Origin: Labrys sp. WJW
Lineage (GTDB): Bacteria; Pseudomonadota; Alphaproteobacteria; Rhizobiales; Labraceae
NCBI RefSeq assembly: GCF_001676615.1
Contig: NZ_LYXZ01000056.1
Coordinates: forward strand, 208,229-272,228
Direction of reading: 5' to 3'
Length of the DNA stretch: 64,000 nt
This document shows positions 16,983-28,323 of this stretch, one piece after another (position 1 is the stretch's first letter; each line of letters begins with the position of its first letter). The position numbers and the translations under genes were made by a program. The notes under the pieces were generated by a model that did not search any database, was not told the DNA's origin, and saw nothing but the letters and a program-made list of their open reading frames with translations.

Positions 16983-17417
16983 TCACGCTTGGCGGCGTTT
17001 GGGCTTGGGCTTGGGGGGCGCGGCCTCCTCGCCATGGGAGAGATCCTCCAGGATCGGGCAATTGGGCCGGTTGTCGCCGTGGCAATTATGGACGAGGTGA
17101 CGCAGAGTCTTCGCCATCCCCTCGATCTCGCGCGCCTTGCGTTCGAGCTCGGTGATGTGAGCCGCCGCTATGCTCTTGACGTCGGCGCTGGCCCGGCTGC
17201 GGTCACTCCACAAGGCAAGCAGGGTTTCCATCTGCTCGACGGAAAAGCCGAGGTCGCGGCTGCGCCGGATGAAGCGCAGCGTGTGGATGTCGCTGTCGGC
17301 ATAGACGCGATAGCCCGCTTCGGTGCGGGCTGCGCTTGGCATCAATCCGATGGATTCGTAGTAGCGGATCATCTTGGCTGAAACGCCGGAAGCGGAGGAT
17401 GCCTCACCGATGTTCAT
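16983..17417 (-). CDS. cueR: CueR-type copper-sensing MerR regulator
   Basis: A 144-residue MerR protein. The helix-turn-helix is at residues 1-40 (MNIGEASSASGVSAKMIRYYESIGL), followed by a dimer helix. The Cu(I)-binding loop carries C112 and C120 (C112-HGDNRPN-C120), at the same positions as in E. coli CueR, and Ser80-equivalent context is kept in SADV. The tail is basic and proline-rich (PPKPKPKRR). It should bind the 19-base-spaced copA promoter upstream and activate it when Cu(I), Ag(I) or Au(I) is bound. ATG 17417 is chosen over one 14 codons upstream because AGGA precedes it and homology begins there. Confidence 0.93.
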   Translation of the reverse strand: MNIGEASSASGVSAKMIRYYESIGLMPSAARTEAGYRVYADSDIHTLRFIRRSRDLGFSVEQMETLLALWSDRSRASADVKSIAAAHITELERKAREIEGMAKTLRHLVHNCHGDNRPNCPILEDLSHGEEAAPPKPKPKRRQA

Positions 17418-17452
17418 GACGGTTTTTCCTGTTTTTCCTTGCTGAGAAAGCT

Positions 17453-17478
17453 TCATCACGATTCTCGAATCGTGATGA
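17453..17478 (-). terminator. Hairpin between copA and cueR
   Basis: Perfect 11-base arms TCATCACGATT (17453-17463) and AATCGTGATGA (17468-17478) with a four-base loop, about 25 bases after the copA stop on the transcribed strand. It is followed by AGCTTTCTC, a weak U-tract, so partial termination or RNA stabilisation is more likely than full stop. Confidence 0.5.
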
Positions 17479-17501
17479 GGTTTCTTCGATATTCCATTGA
17501 A

Positions 17502-19820
<2,319 letters not shown>

Positions 19821-19851
19821 GGGGCAATCCCTTTCCAGGTCATTGCCTAGA

Positions 19852-19882
19852 TAGGTAAACCTTCCAGTCATTGGAAGGTCAA
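19852..19882 (-). promoter_or_regulatory. CueR-controlled copA promoter
   Basis: On the minus strand, -35 TTGACC (19882-19877) and -10 TACCTA (19857-19852) are held apart by a 19-base spacer, the over-long spacing typical of MerR-family promoters. The spacer contains the dyad ACCTTCC - N7 - GGAAGGT, which matches the CueR box of enterobacterial copA almost exactly. The start site would be about 25 bases before the copA ATG. Confidence 0.9.
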
Positions 19883-19891
19883 GGGGGCTTT

Positions 19892-19968
19892 GGAGCGCAG
19901 ACTTCCAGTCCGCTCTTCTCTTTCTGTCAGCGTGGTGTTTCAAAGAGCGGACTGGAAGTCCGCGCTCC
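19892..19968. repeat. Palindromic intergenic repeat
   Basis: Inverted arms of 26 bases (19892-19917 and 19943-19968) with a single mismatch; the core is GACTTCCAGTCCGCTCTT. The 25-base loop is not repeated. It lies between the start of copA and the stop of the SRAP gene, both on minus, so it could end the SRAP transcript. The unit looks like a dispersed genomic palindrome rather than a promoter part. Confidence 0.8.
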
Positions 19969-19976
19969 CAGCCTCC

Positions 19977-20675
19977 TCACACCGGTGCCGCTACGTCCTC
20001 AGCATTGTTGGCCGGACTGTTGACGCGCGACGAAATCGGCCAGATCTCCATCAGCTCGGGCAGAAAGGGCACCATCAGGTCGAAGGGATCGGGCTCGATG
20101 TTGTCGAGCCAGCGCCGATGGTTCTCCGGGGCGAGGATCACCGGCATGCGGTCATGGATCGTCGCCATCAGTGCATTGGCCGGGCAGGTGACGATGGCGA
20201 AGCTGCGCGTGATCTCGCCGGAGGCCTTGTCGACCCAGCTTTCCCAGACACCGGCGACGGCGAAGGGACGGTGATCCTTCATGGCAATGGCATAGGGCTG
20301 CTTCGCCCCTTTCACCGGCTTGCCGTCCGCCTCGAGGATCTTCATCCATTCGAAGAAGAGATCGATCGGGACGAGGCAGCGCCGGGCCTTGTAGGCATCG
20401 CGGAAGGAAGGCTTGGTCTGGATGCCTTCGCAACGGGCGTTGATGGGCTTGGGCCAATCGCCCGGGTCCTTCACCCAGTTGGGAATGAGCCCCCATTGCA
20501 GGAGGTCGTGGACATAGGCGGCAGACCGAGGCTGACGGCGGATCACCCAGAAGTGCTGGGCCGGCGCCCCGTTGAAATGGGCTTCCCAGGCACGGGCGAC
20601 CTCTTCCGGCGTGGCCCCCGGTTCCGTCTGAAGGCCCGGCAGGTCCGGGCTGCGCTGCATGATCCGTCCACACAT
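19977..20675 (-). CDS. yedK: SRAP/HMCES (YedK-like) abasic-site DNA-protein crosslinker
   Basis: A 232-residue SOS-response-associated peptidase family protein. Such proteins bind abasic sites in single-stranded DNA and form a stable thiazolidine link through Cys2 after removal of Met1. The start is therefore fixed at 20675, giving MCGR. The other active-site residues are visible: Asn79 in INARCEG, Glu109 in LFFEW and His174 in ATIHDRMP. The open frame continues upstream but would bury Cys2. It is 31 bases downstream of the UvrD-like helicase gene, on the same strand, so the two DNA-maintenance genes are probably co-transcribed. Confidence 0.93.
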   Translation of the reverse strand: MCGRIMQRSPDLPGLQTEPGATPEEVARAWEAHFNGAPAQHFWVIRRQPRSAAYVHDLLQWGLIPNWVKDPGDWPKPINARCEGIQTKPSFRDAYKARRCLVPIDLFFEWMKILEADGKPVKGAKQPYAIAMKDHRPFAVAGVWESWVDKASGEITRSFAIVTCPANALMATIHDRMPVILAPENHRRWLDNIEPDPFDLMVPFLPELMEIWPISSRVNSPANNAEDVAAPV

Positions 20676-20706
20676 GGCCGGACCATGGCACGCCCACCTG
20701 CAGGTC

Positions 20707-22794
20707 TCAACGCCACATGCCGCGCATGCGGTCGCGCAGGTCGATCGAGCTGTGGATGCCGCTTTGTTGCCGGGCATCGGAGGCTGCCACCCTCGGCCAC
20801 ATCACCTGCTGGAAGCGGTCGAGGATCGCAGACGGGATGAAGCGGGTGCGGTTGGCATAGACATGCCGGTCGCCCTGGGAATGCTGGCCATGGGTGAAGA
20901 AGCGCTGCGGCATCACGAGGTGCAGGCTGTCGCGCGCGCGGGTCATCGCGACATAGAGCAGTCGGCGTTCCTCCTCCAGGTCGTTCTTGGTGCCGGCGGC
21001 AAGATCCGCCGGCAGGCAGCCATCCACCGTGTTGAGCACGAACACCGCTTTCCATTCCTGCCCCTTGGCCGAATGGATGGTGGAGAGGATGAGATAATCC
21101 TCGTCCCGCAAGGGAGGGCCCGCTTCGTCGCTAGTGGCGCTGGGCGGATCGAGCGTCAGCTCGGTGAGGAAGCGCTCGCGGGACTCGTAGCCCGCGGCGA
21201 TCTGTTCGAGCTGGAGAAGATCGGCACGGCGCGCTGCGGCATCCTCATGCATGCGCTCGAGATGGGGCTCGTACCAGCGGCGAACGCGCTCGATCTCCCC
21301 GGGCCAGTCGCTCAGTCCCTTGTGCAGGCTGGCGGCCAGATCGATGAAATCCGGCCAGTCCGCACCGGCGCGGGGCGGGGCGGGCAAGGCGGCGATATCG
21401 TCGACGCCGACGGCATCGAGGACATTGGCGGCGGAGGTAGGACCGACGCCCGGCAGCAGTTGCAGGACGCGGAAACCGGCAACGCGATCGCGCGGATTCT
21501 GCGCCCAGCGCAACAGGGCCAGCATGTCCTTGACGTGGGAGGCATCGAGGAATTTCAGCCCGCCGAACTTCACGAAGGGAATGTTGCGGCGGGTCAGTTC
21601 GACCTCGAGCGGGCCGGAGTGGTGGGAGGCGCGAAACAGCACGGCCTGCTGCTTGAACGTCATGCCGCTTTCGCGGTTCTCCAGGATCTGTCCGGCCACG
21701 AAATCGGCCTGTCCGGCCTCGTCCCTCACGGTGACGAGCTGGGGACGTTCGGTCGATTGCCGCTCCGTCCATAAATTCTTGGTGAAGCGCTCGCTGGCAA
21801 GGGCGATCACGGCATTGGCCGCCGCCAGGATGGGCTGGGTCGAACGGTAGTTGCGGTCGAGCGTGATGATCTCGGCCGCCGGCGAGAACTGTGCCGGAAA
21901 GTCGAGGATGTTGCGCACGGTGGCGGCACGGAAGGAATAGATCGACTGAGCGTCGTCGCCGACCACCGTGACGCCACGTCCGTCCGGCTTGAGCGCCTTG
22001 AGGATCGAGGATTGCAGGCGGTTGGTGTCCTGGTATTCATCGACCAGGACATGGTCGAAACGCACCGAAATATCGGCGGCGATCATCGGCTCGGCCACCA
22101 TGTGCGACCACCACAGCAGCAGGTCGTCATAGTCGAGCACATTGTTGGCGAGCTTGGCCTCGACATAGGCAGCAAACAGGCTGCGGAGTTCCGCCGCCCA
22201 GGCCAGGCACCAGGGAAAGGCCTCTTTCAGCACATTTTCGAGTTCGTCCTGCGCGTTGACCACCCGCGAATAGATGGCGAGGCACGTGCCCTTGCTCGGG
22301 AAGCGGTTCTCCGTCTTGGAGAATCCGAGCTCGTGGCGCACCAGATTGATCAGGTCGGCAGAATCCTCCCGGTCGTGAATGGTGAAGGAGGGATCGAGGC
22401 CGATCTGGTAGGCATATTCACGCAGGAGGCGGGCGCCGACGGCGTGGAACGTGCCGGCCCAAGTCAGCCCTTCGCTCAGTGTCGCCCCTTTCGCTCCCAT
22501 GACCTTGGCAGTGATCCGCTCGACCCGCCTAATCATCTCAGAGGAAGCTCGACGCGAGAAGGTCAGGAGGAGAATGCGCCTGGGATCAGCGCCTTCGGCA
22601 ATGAGATGGGCAACCCGGTGGGCCAGCGTGTTGGTCTTGCCCGATCCGGCACCGGCAATGATCAGCAGGGGACCGGCCGGCTGGCCGGAACCATGTTCGA
22701 CCGCGCGGCGCTGGTTCTCGTTCAGCCCGGCGAGAAGATCGGCGGGCGATTGAACCAGCTCCTCGGGCACAAGAAGGGCTGCCTGCGCATTCAT
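20707..22794 (-). CDS. UvrD/Rep-family superfamily 1 DNA helicase
   Basis: A 695-residue ATP-dependent 3'-5' DNA helicase. Seen are the Q-motif (LNENQRRAV), Walker A GAGSGKT (48-54), motif Ia (LLLTFSRRAS), Walker B DEYQDTN, motif III (VVGDDAQSIYSFRAA), motif IV (LDRNYRST), motif V (LSTIHSAKGQEWKAVFVLN) and motif VI (YVAMTRARDSLHLV). The C-terminal tail lacks an obvious UvrD/PcrA tudor-like end, so it may be a Rhizobiales paralogue rather than the house-keeping UvrD. ATG 22794 is chosen; the longer frame upstream has no family homology. Confidence 0.92.
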   Translation of the reverse strand: MNAQAALLVPEELVQSPADLLAGLNENQRRAVEHGSGQPAGPLLIIAGAGSGKTNTLAHRVAHLIAEGADPRRILLLTFSRRASSEMIRRVERITAKVMGAKGATLSEGLTWAGTFHAVGARLLREYAYQIGLDPSFTIHDREDSADLINLVRHELGFSKTENRFPSKGTCLAIYSRVVNAQDELENVLKEAFPWCLAWAAELRSLFAAYVEAKLANNVLDYDDLLLWWSHMVAEPMIAADISVRFDHVLVDEYQDTNRLQSSILKALKPDGRGVTVVGDDAQSIYSFRAATVRNILDFPAQFSPAAEIITLDRNYRSTQPILAAANAVIALASERFTKNLWTERQSTERPQLVTVRDEAGQADFVAGQILENRESGMTFKQQAVLFRASHHSGPLEVELTRRNIPFVKFGGLKFLDASHVKDMLALLRWAQNPRDRVAGFRVLQLLPGVGPTSAANVLDAVGVDDIAALPAPPRAGADWPDFIDLAASLHKGLSDWPGEIERVRRWYEPHLERMHEDAAARRADLLQLEQIAAGYESRERFLTELTLDPPSATSDEAGPPLRDEDYLILSTIHSAKGQEWKAVFVLNTVDGCLPADLAAGTKNDLEEERRLLYVAMTRARDSLHLVMPQRFFTHGQHSQGDRHVYANRTRFIPSAILDRFQQVMWPRVAASDARQQSGIHSSIDLRDRMRGMWR

Positions 22795-23087
22795 GCCTTG
22801 CTCTCGCGTGGTGAGAAACGAATCCGCCCAGCGATTCGGCGGACGAGCTTTATAAAAGGTAGAAGGCACATATGAACAAAAATGGAACGGATTCGCGAAT
22901 GATCCGTTCACCGGCAACGGCCTACCGCCATGCTTCCGCTGGTGGAAGAATTCGACCGGGGCGATGTGAATGTGTTCCCTGGGCGCTTGCTCCGGATCCA
23001 CCGTCACGCCATGTTCGCGGATATGAAGCGGGGCTGATTGGCGGTTTGGTGCGGGAACGGAGTCGAAAAAATCTGACGGGAAGAACC

Positions 23088-23768
23088 ATGCCGGCTGTCG
23101 CCGGCCTGGCGGTTCTCCTCGCGTTGGCGCCGGCAATGCCGGTTTTCGCTGCTTCCGATCCCCAGGCCGTGGCCCGGGACATCGCGCGCGATCTTGGCCT
23201 CCAACCCGATCTGCCCGGCAACAAGGGCGAGGTTGTGACGCCCAAGACCGAGCCAAAGCAGGACGAGCGGGCACCGCGGGTCTGGAATCCTTCATTGGGA
23301 ACCTTGCTGAGCGTCCTGCTCTATGCCGCCATCGCCGCGGGCCTCATTTTCGCGATCTGGACGATGCGGGACCGCCTGCCGGTGCTCGGGCGGCGCAAGC
23401 TGGCCGCGCGTGTCGAGACGGATGTCTCCGCCCAGGCCGCTTCGGTCGAGCGCATGGTGGTGGCCCAGATCGAGGCCGATGAATTGGCACGGCAGGGCCG
23501 CCTTGCCGAGGCCATGCATGCCTTGCTGCTGCGCAGCCTGATCGAGGTGCGAAAAAGGCTCAATGTCAGCTTCGCGGACTCGCTGACCAGCCGCGAAATT
23601 CTTCGGGCCTTGTCGCTACCCGACCGAGGCAAGCAGGCATTGGCCGATATCATCGGGCGGGTCGAGCCCGTCTATTTCGGCGAAAGCCCCGCCGAGGAGT
23701 GGGATTACACCGCTTGCCGGCAGAGTTACGAGATCCTGACCGACGCGATGCAGGCGAGGGCGGCATGA
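23088..23768 (+). CDS. DUF4129-domain membrane protein
   Basis: A 226-residue protein with an N-terminal signal or anchor (VAGLAVLLALAPAMPVFA), a periplasmic spacer rich in Pro and charged residues, one transmembrane helix (about 65-90, LLSVLLYAAIAAGLIFAIW) and a C-terminal cytoplasmic DUF4129 domain. ATG 23088 follows GGGAAG; an upstream GTG is possible. It opens a six-gene operon (DUF4129, DUF4350, MoxR, DUF58, SpoIIM-like, RDD) and overlaps the next gene by ATGA. DUF4129 proteins often accompany MoxR/DUF58 modules or transglutaminase-like proteins. The function is not established. Confidence 0.85.
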   Translation: MPAVAGLAVLLALAPAMPVFAASDPQAVARDIARDLGLQPDLPGNKGEVVTPKTEPKQDERAPRVWNPSLGTLLSVLLYAAIAAGLIFAIWTMRDRLPVLGRRKLAARVETDVSAQAASVERMVVAQIEADELARQGRLAEAMHALLLRSLIEVRKRLNVSFADSLTSREILRALSLPDRGKQALADIIGRVEPVYFGESPAEEWDYTACRQSYEILTDAMQARAA

Positions 23769-25000
23769 GCGAAAAAGCCACCTTCTCCGGCCCCGTCCTC
23801 GCCGTGCTGGTCGCAGGGGCCACGGCCGTCTTCGCCCTGTCCATGCTGTTGATGCTGAACGGTCCTTCCGAGGAACAGGGCTTCAGTACCACCACCCGCT
23901 CGGTCTCGGCGATCGGACATGCCGGCCTCTATGAACTGGCCCGGCGCTTGGATATTCCGGTCGCCCGCAGCCGCATCAACGGCACCGTCGCCCCCGGCGA
24001 AGGCGGCTTGCTGGTGATGGCCGAGCCGACGTCGAGCCTGTCGAAGGACGACATCATTCGGCTGGGGCGCGAGAGCAACGTCCTCTTGGTGCTGCCCAAG
24101 CGTTGGGCGCTGGCCGACCGGAGCAAGCCCGCCTGGATCCGGTCCGCCACCCCGATGGACATTCCCTGGGTCACCAGCATTGCGCGGCTGGTCGAGTCCA
24201 AGCTCGAAGTCACCAGGGGCGATCCGCCCAAAAGCTGGGACCGCAACGATCTCGATGTGAACCCGTCCTTCGACGACGGCGCCCAGCTCATCAAGAGCGA
24301 GGAGTTGACCCCGATCATCGGCAATCGCCAGGGCATGCTGATCGGCGAGAAACTCGACGGCGAGCGCCGTGTCTGGATTCTTGCCGACCCCGATCTCGTG
24401 GAGAACCACGGCCTGATCAAGGGCAGGAACGCCGAGTTCGCCCTTGCACTGCTGAATGCCATGCGGGATGCCGAGCTCGGGGATGGCAAGGTGGTGTTCG
24501 ACGAGACCATCCATGGCATGGTCAACAATGTCGACAGCCCCTTCAAGAAACTGTTCCAGTTTCCCTATGTCATCGTGCTCCTGCTCGTGCTGGCTGCGAC
24601 GGCGCTGTTGGCCTGGGCCACCACGAGCCGTTTCGGCAAGCCACGCCTGGCGCCACCGGCGTTCGACCTCGGCAAGGAGCGCCTGATCACCAACACGGCC
24701 ACGCTGCTCGACCGTGCCGGCCACCAGGCCTTCGTCATGCGCCGCTATGTGCGCGCGACCTTGCGCGACGCCGGCCGGCTGTTTCACGCACCCCGCCAGC
24801 TCGATGACGAGAAGCTGGCGGAATGGCTCGACAAAATCGGCGAGTCGCGGGGGCTGGAGACCAAAGCCTCTGTCGTTCTCGCCCGCGCGGAGGAGGGGCA
24901 GGGTACGTCCCTGACCGGCCTGTTCCAGGCGGCGCGCGATATTCATGATTGGAAGGAAAAGATCTCCGATGGAACTGCAGCGCGTCGCCCACATCGCTGA
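23765..25000 (+). CDS. DUF4350-domain membrane protein
   Basis: A 411-residue protein with an N-terminal transmembrane helix (about 11-31), a periplasmic region resembling the DUF4350 Rossmann-like domain (GHAGLYELARRLDIPVARSR, GLLVMAEPTSSLS, RVWILADPDLVENHGL), a second helix (about 274-295) and a cytoplasmic tail. It overlaps both neighbours (ATGA with the DUF4129 gene; 32 bases with the MoxR gene), showing tight coupling. DUF4350 proteins are typical members of MoxR - DUF58 clusters; their role is unknown, but the domain resembles GATase-like sensor folds. Confidence 0.85.
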   Translation: MSEKATFSGPVLAVLVAGATAVFALSMLLMLNGPSEEQGFSTTTRSVSAIGHAGLYELARRLDIPVARSRINGTVAPGEGGLLVMAEPTSSLSKDDIIRLGRESNVLLVLPKRWALADRSKPAWIRSATPMDIPWVTSIARLVESKLEVTRGDPPKSWDRNDLDVNPSFDDGAQLIKSEELTPIIGNRQGMLIGEKLDGERRVWILADPDLVENHGLIKGRNAEFALALLNAMRDAELGDGKVVFDETIHGMVNNVDSPFKKLFQFPYVIVLLLVLAATALLAWATTSRFGKPRLAPPAFDLGKERLITNTATLLDRAGHQAFVMRRYVRATLRDAGRLFHAPRQLDDEKLAEWLDKIGESRGLETKASVVLARAEEGQGTSLTGLFQAARDIHDWKEKISDGTAARRPHR

Positions 25001-25925
25001 CGGCATCCGCAAGGAAGTCGGCAAGGCCATCGTTGGCCAGGACGAAGTCATCGAACTGATGCTCACCGGCCTGCTCTGCGGCGGGCATATCCTGCTCGAA
25101 GGCGTGCCAGGCACTGGCAAGACCCTGCTGGCTCAGGCTTTCGCCTCGACCTTGTCGCTGAAATTCGGCCGTGTGCAGTTCACGCCCGACATGATGCCGG
25201 GCGACGTGATCGGCACAAATCTGTTCAATTTCCAGACCAACACGTTCGTCCTGACCGAAGGGCCGATCTTTACCGACCTCCTGCTGGCGGATGAGATCAA
25301 CCGGACCCCGCCCAAGACGCAGGCGGCTTTGCTGCAGGCGATGAACGAGAGGGCTGTCACCATCGACGGCAAGACCTATGCCCTCGGTGCCGATTTCATG
25401 GTGGTGGCGACCCAGAATCCGATCGAGCAGCAGGGAACCTATCCCTTGCCCGAGGCGCAGCTCGACCGTTTCCTTTTCAAGATCGATGTCACCTATCCCA
25501 GCCGTGACGAGGAGAGAGCCATCGTCACCCAGCACGGACATCGCTCGGCCATGCCCAAGCTGTCCGATTTCGGCATCCAGACCCAGGCCGATCCGGCGAC
25601 GCTCGCCGATCTCAGGGCCACCAGCGAACAGATCGTGCTGACGCCGCAGATCATCGACTATGTCGTCGACGTGGTGCGCGCCACCCGCCAGCATCCGGCG
25701 ATCGAGACGGGCGGCTCGACCCGCGCCGCCAATGCGCTCGCGGCCTCCGTGCGGGCCCTGGCGGCGCTGAACGGGCGCGATTTCGTCATTCCTGACGACG
25801 TGAAGCGATTGGCGCGGCCGATCCTGCGCCACCGCATCGTGCTCGCGCCCAATGCCGAGATCGATGGCCTCACCCCCGACCGTATCGTCAACGAAATCCT
25901 GGACCAGACGGCTGCACCCCGATGA
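24969..25925 (+). CDS. MoxR-family AAA+ ATPase
   Basis: A 318-residue MoxR ATPase, a chaperone-like AAA+ enzyme that usually acts with von Willebrand A proteins. Walker A is GVPGTGKT, Walker B is LLLADEINRTPPKTQ, sensor 1 is VVATQNPIEQQGTYPLPEAQLDRF (split over about 22 residues), and the MoxR-specific pattern is complete. ATG 24969 is preferred over 24945 because the earlier codon overlaps the ribosome site GGAAGG. It lies inside the six-gene operon immediately before the DUF58 gene, its usual partner. Confidence 0.93.
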   Translation: MELQRVAHIADGIRKEVGKAIVGQDEVIELMLTGLLCGGHILLEGVPGTGKTLLAQAFASTLSLKFGRVQFTPDMMPGDVIGTNLFNFQTNTFVLTEGPIFTDLLLADEINRTPPKTQAALLQAMNERAVTIDGKTYALGADFMVVATQNPIEQQGTYPLPEAQLDRFLFKIDVTYPSRDEERAIVTQHGHRSAMPKLSDFGIQTQADPATLADLRATSEQIVLTPQIIDYVVDVVRATRQHPAIETGGSTRAANALAASVRALAALNGRDFVIPDDVKRLARPILRHRIVLAPNAEIDGLTPDRIVNEILDQTAAPR

Positions 25926-27232
25926 TCCGGCCGACACCGCGTGCCGTCCTGCTGTTCAGCCTCGGCATTCCCGTCGCCTTGTTGATGGTGGTGTGGAACC
26001 CGGCCCTGTGGCCGTTTTCCTTCGACCTCAGCCTGCTGGCCCTGGTGGTGATCGCCGTCGACGCGCTGCTGATCCCGCCGCGACGTAGCCTGGTGGTCGA
26101 CCTCAAGGCCCCGAAGCGGCTGCCGGTCGGCAATGAAGGGACGATCGAGGTGACCCTGAGCAGCACCAGGTCGGCACGCCCGGTGAGGATCGAGGCGGTG
26201 GTCGATCTCGACGGACCGCTGGAGACGCCGCCGATGGTGGCAGGCCATTTCGGCGGGGCGCCGGAGAGTCTCGGCATTCCCTTCACCGCCTTGCGGCGCG
26301 GGGTAGTGACGCTGGAAGCGCTGTGGCTGCGCTGGCGGGGCCCGCTGGGATTGGTGGAGTGGCGCCTCAAGGAAAGCTTGGATCGCAAGATCGAGATTCT
26401 GCCTGCCGCCCGCATGTCCTTCGGCCCGGCCATCCAGGCGCTGAGCAAAAGCGCGATCTACGGCACCAAGACCCAGAACCAGAAGGGCGAGGGTACCGAA
26501 TTCGATACGCTGCGCGAGCATGTGCCCGGCCTCGATTCCCGCATGATCGACTGGAAGCAGTCGGCCCGCCATCGCAAGCTCCTGTCGAAGGAATTCCGCA
26601 TCGAGCGCAACCACCAGATCGTGCTGGCCTTCGACACCGGCCATCTCATGCTCGAGCCGATCGACGGCCTGGCGCGGCTCGACCACGCCATCGAGGCGGG
26701 GCTGATGCTGGGCTGGACCGGGCTGAGGGCAGGCGACCTCGTCGGCAGTTTCGGCTTCGATGCCACCATCCGCCATTATCTCGAACCGGGCCGGGGCAGC
26801 ACCTATTACGCCCGGTTGCAGCGCTCGGCCGCCCAGCTCGCCTATCACACCGAGGAGACCAATTTCACCCTCGGCCTCGCCGAACTGAATGCGCGGCTGA
26901 AGCGCCGGGCCCTGGTGGTGCTGTTCACCGAATTCGTCGACAGCGTGATGGCCGAACTGCTGATCGAGAGTCTGAAGCGCATGGCCAACCGTCACGCCGT
27001 GATCTTCGTCACGCTGCAGGACCCTTTGACCACGCGGCTGGTCAATGCCGAGCCGCAGGATTTCGGCATCGTGGCGGAAGCCGTGGTGGCGCATGATTTC
27101 GCGCGTGAGCGGGCGATCGTGATGGAGCGCATCGCCCGTCTCGGCGTGCATTGCGTCGACGTGCCGGTTGGCGGGCTCAGTGTCGCTCTGCTCAATCGCT
27201 ATCTCCAAATCAAGCAGGAGGGCCTGCTATGA
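25922..27232 (+). CDS. DUF58 (vWA-like) membrane protein, MoxR partner
   Basis: A 436-residue protein with two N-terminal transmembrane helices (about 8-55) and a DUF58 core in the middle with the characteristic RHRKLLSKEF / DWKQSARHRKL segment near residues 205-225. The C-terminal half resembles a von Willebrand A domain (VLAFDTGHLM, LVVLFTEF) with a partly degenerate MIDAS. It is coupled by ATGA on both sides. DUF58 proteins are the presumed targets or adaptors of the MoxR ATPase. Confidence 0.9.
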   Translation: MIRPTPRAVLLFSLGIPVALLMVVWNPALWPFSFDLSLLALVVIAVDALLIPPRRSLVVDLKAPKRLPVGNEGTIEVTLSSTRSARPVRIEAVVDLDGPLETPPMVAGHFGGAPESLGIPFTALRRGVVTLEALWLRWRGPLGLVEWRLKESLDRKIEILPAARMSFGPAIQALSKSAIYGTKTQNQKGEGTEFDTLREHVPGLDSRMIDWKQSARHRKLLSKEFRIERNHQIVLAFDTGHLMLEPIDGLARLDHAIEAGLMLGWTGLRAGDLVGSFGFDATIRHYLEPGRGSTYYARLQRSAAQLAYHTEETNFTLGLAELNARLKRRALVVLFTEFVDSVMAELLIESLKRMANRHAVIFVTLQDPLTTRLVNAEPQDFGIVAEAVVAHDFARERAIVMERIARLGVHCVDVPVGGLSVALLNRYLQIKQEGLL

Positions 27233-28323
27233 CGGCCATGGATGCCAGCTTGCCTGCGACCGGTCCTGCCGGGCCGGCGCCGACGATCATCGGCGTGCCC
27301 GGCGAGCCTCGGGCCCACGTGGTGTTGCGCTCGGCCGAGTTTCGGCGGGGACGCGAGGAGAGCTGGCGGGAACTCGAAGACCTGGTCACGCGCGTCGAAA
27401 AACGCGGCATCAACGGTGTCTCCGCCGACGAATTGCAGAAGATGCCGCTGCTCTATCGCTCGGCTCTGTCCTCGCTGTCCGTCGCCCGCAGCATTGCGCT
27501 CGACCGCAATCTGCTGCGCTATCTCGAAGCCCTGACGCTGCGGGCCTATCTGGTGGTCTACGGGCCGCGCACGAGCCTGCTGGCGGGGTTGGGCCATTTC
27601 TTCCGCTACGGCTTCCCCGACGCCGTGCGCAAGGCGGGCTGGCATATATTGATCGCCTTCGCCGCGATGGCGCTCGGCATTGCGGCTGGGTTCGTGCTGG
27701 TGAACAGCGAGGCCGAATGGTTCAATGCCATCGTTCCCGACGGCCTGGCCGGAGGGCGGGGGCCGAGTGCCAGCGCCGAATATCTGCGCAGCGTCCTGTT
27801 CGCGCCCTGGGACGGCTTCAAGGAAGGTTTCATCGTCTTCGCCAACTACCTGTTCCAGAACAACAGCATGGTCGCCATCCTGTCCTTCGGGGTCGGTTTC
27901 ATGGCGGGCGTGCCGACACTGCTGCTGCTGGTCTATAACGGGTTGATCGTCGGCGCCTTCCTGGCCATCCACTATCAGCGCGGCCTCCTGATCGATTGCA
28001 TCGGCTGGCTGTCGATCCACGGCGTGACCGAACTCGGGGCCTTCATCCTGTGCGGCGCCGCGGGCCTGGTGGTGGCCGAGAAGATCATTTTCCCCGGCCG
28101 CTATTCACGCCTGGAAGCGCTCGCCATTCACGGCAAGCAGGCCGCCGTTCTCGCTTGCGGTGCGGTTGCCATGCTGTTCATTGCGGGCTTCATCGAGGGT
28201 GGCCTGCGCCAGCTCATCAATGTGACGTCCTGGCGCTTCGCCTTCGCCGCCGTCACCGCCGTGCTGTGGGGCGTCTATTTCCTCTATTGCGGCAAGGGGG
28301 CACAGCATGGCCTCTCCGCGTGA
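27229..28323 (+). CDS. SpoIIM-like (DUF95) integral membrane protein
   Basis: A 364-residue protein with a hydrophilic N-terminal part (about 1-130, including RSAEFRRGREESWRELEDLV) and a C-terminal DUF95/stage II sporulation protein M-like block of about five to six transmembrane helices. The name reflects fold similarity only; this organism type does not sporulate. ATGA couples it to the DUF58 gene, and its end overlaps the RDD gene by 17 bases. It probably forms the membrane core of the MoxR-linked module together with the RDD protein. Confidence 0.88.
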   Translation: MTAMDASLPATGPAGPAPTIIGVPGEPRAHVVLRSAEFRRGREESWRELEDLVTRVEKRGINGVSADELQKMPLLYRSALSSLSVARSIALDRNLLRYLEALTLRAYLVVYGPRTSLLAGLGHFFRYGFPDAVRKAGWHILIAFAAMALGIAAGFVLVNSEAEWFNAIVPDGLAGGRGPSASAEYLRSVLFAPWDGFKEGFIVFANYLFQNNSMVAILSFGVGFMAGVPTLLLLVYNGLIVGAFLAIHYQRGLLIDCIGWLSIHGVTELGAFILCGAAGLVVAEKIIFPGRYSRLEALAIHGKQAAVLACGAVAMLFIAGFIEGGLRQLINVTSWRFAFAAVTAVLWGVYFLYCGKGAQHGLSA

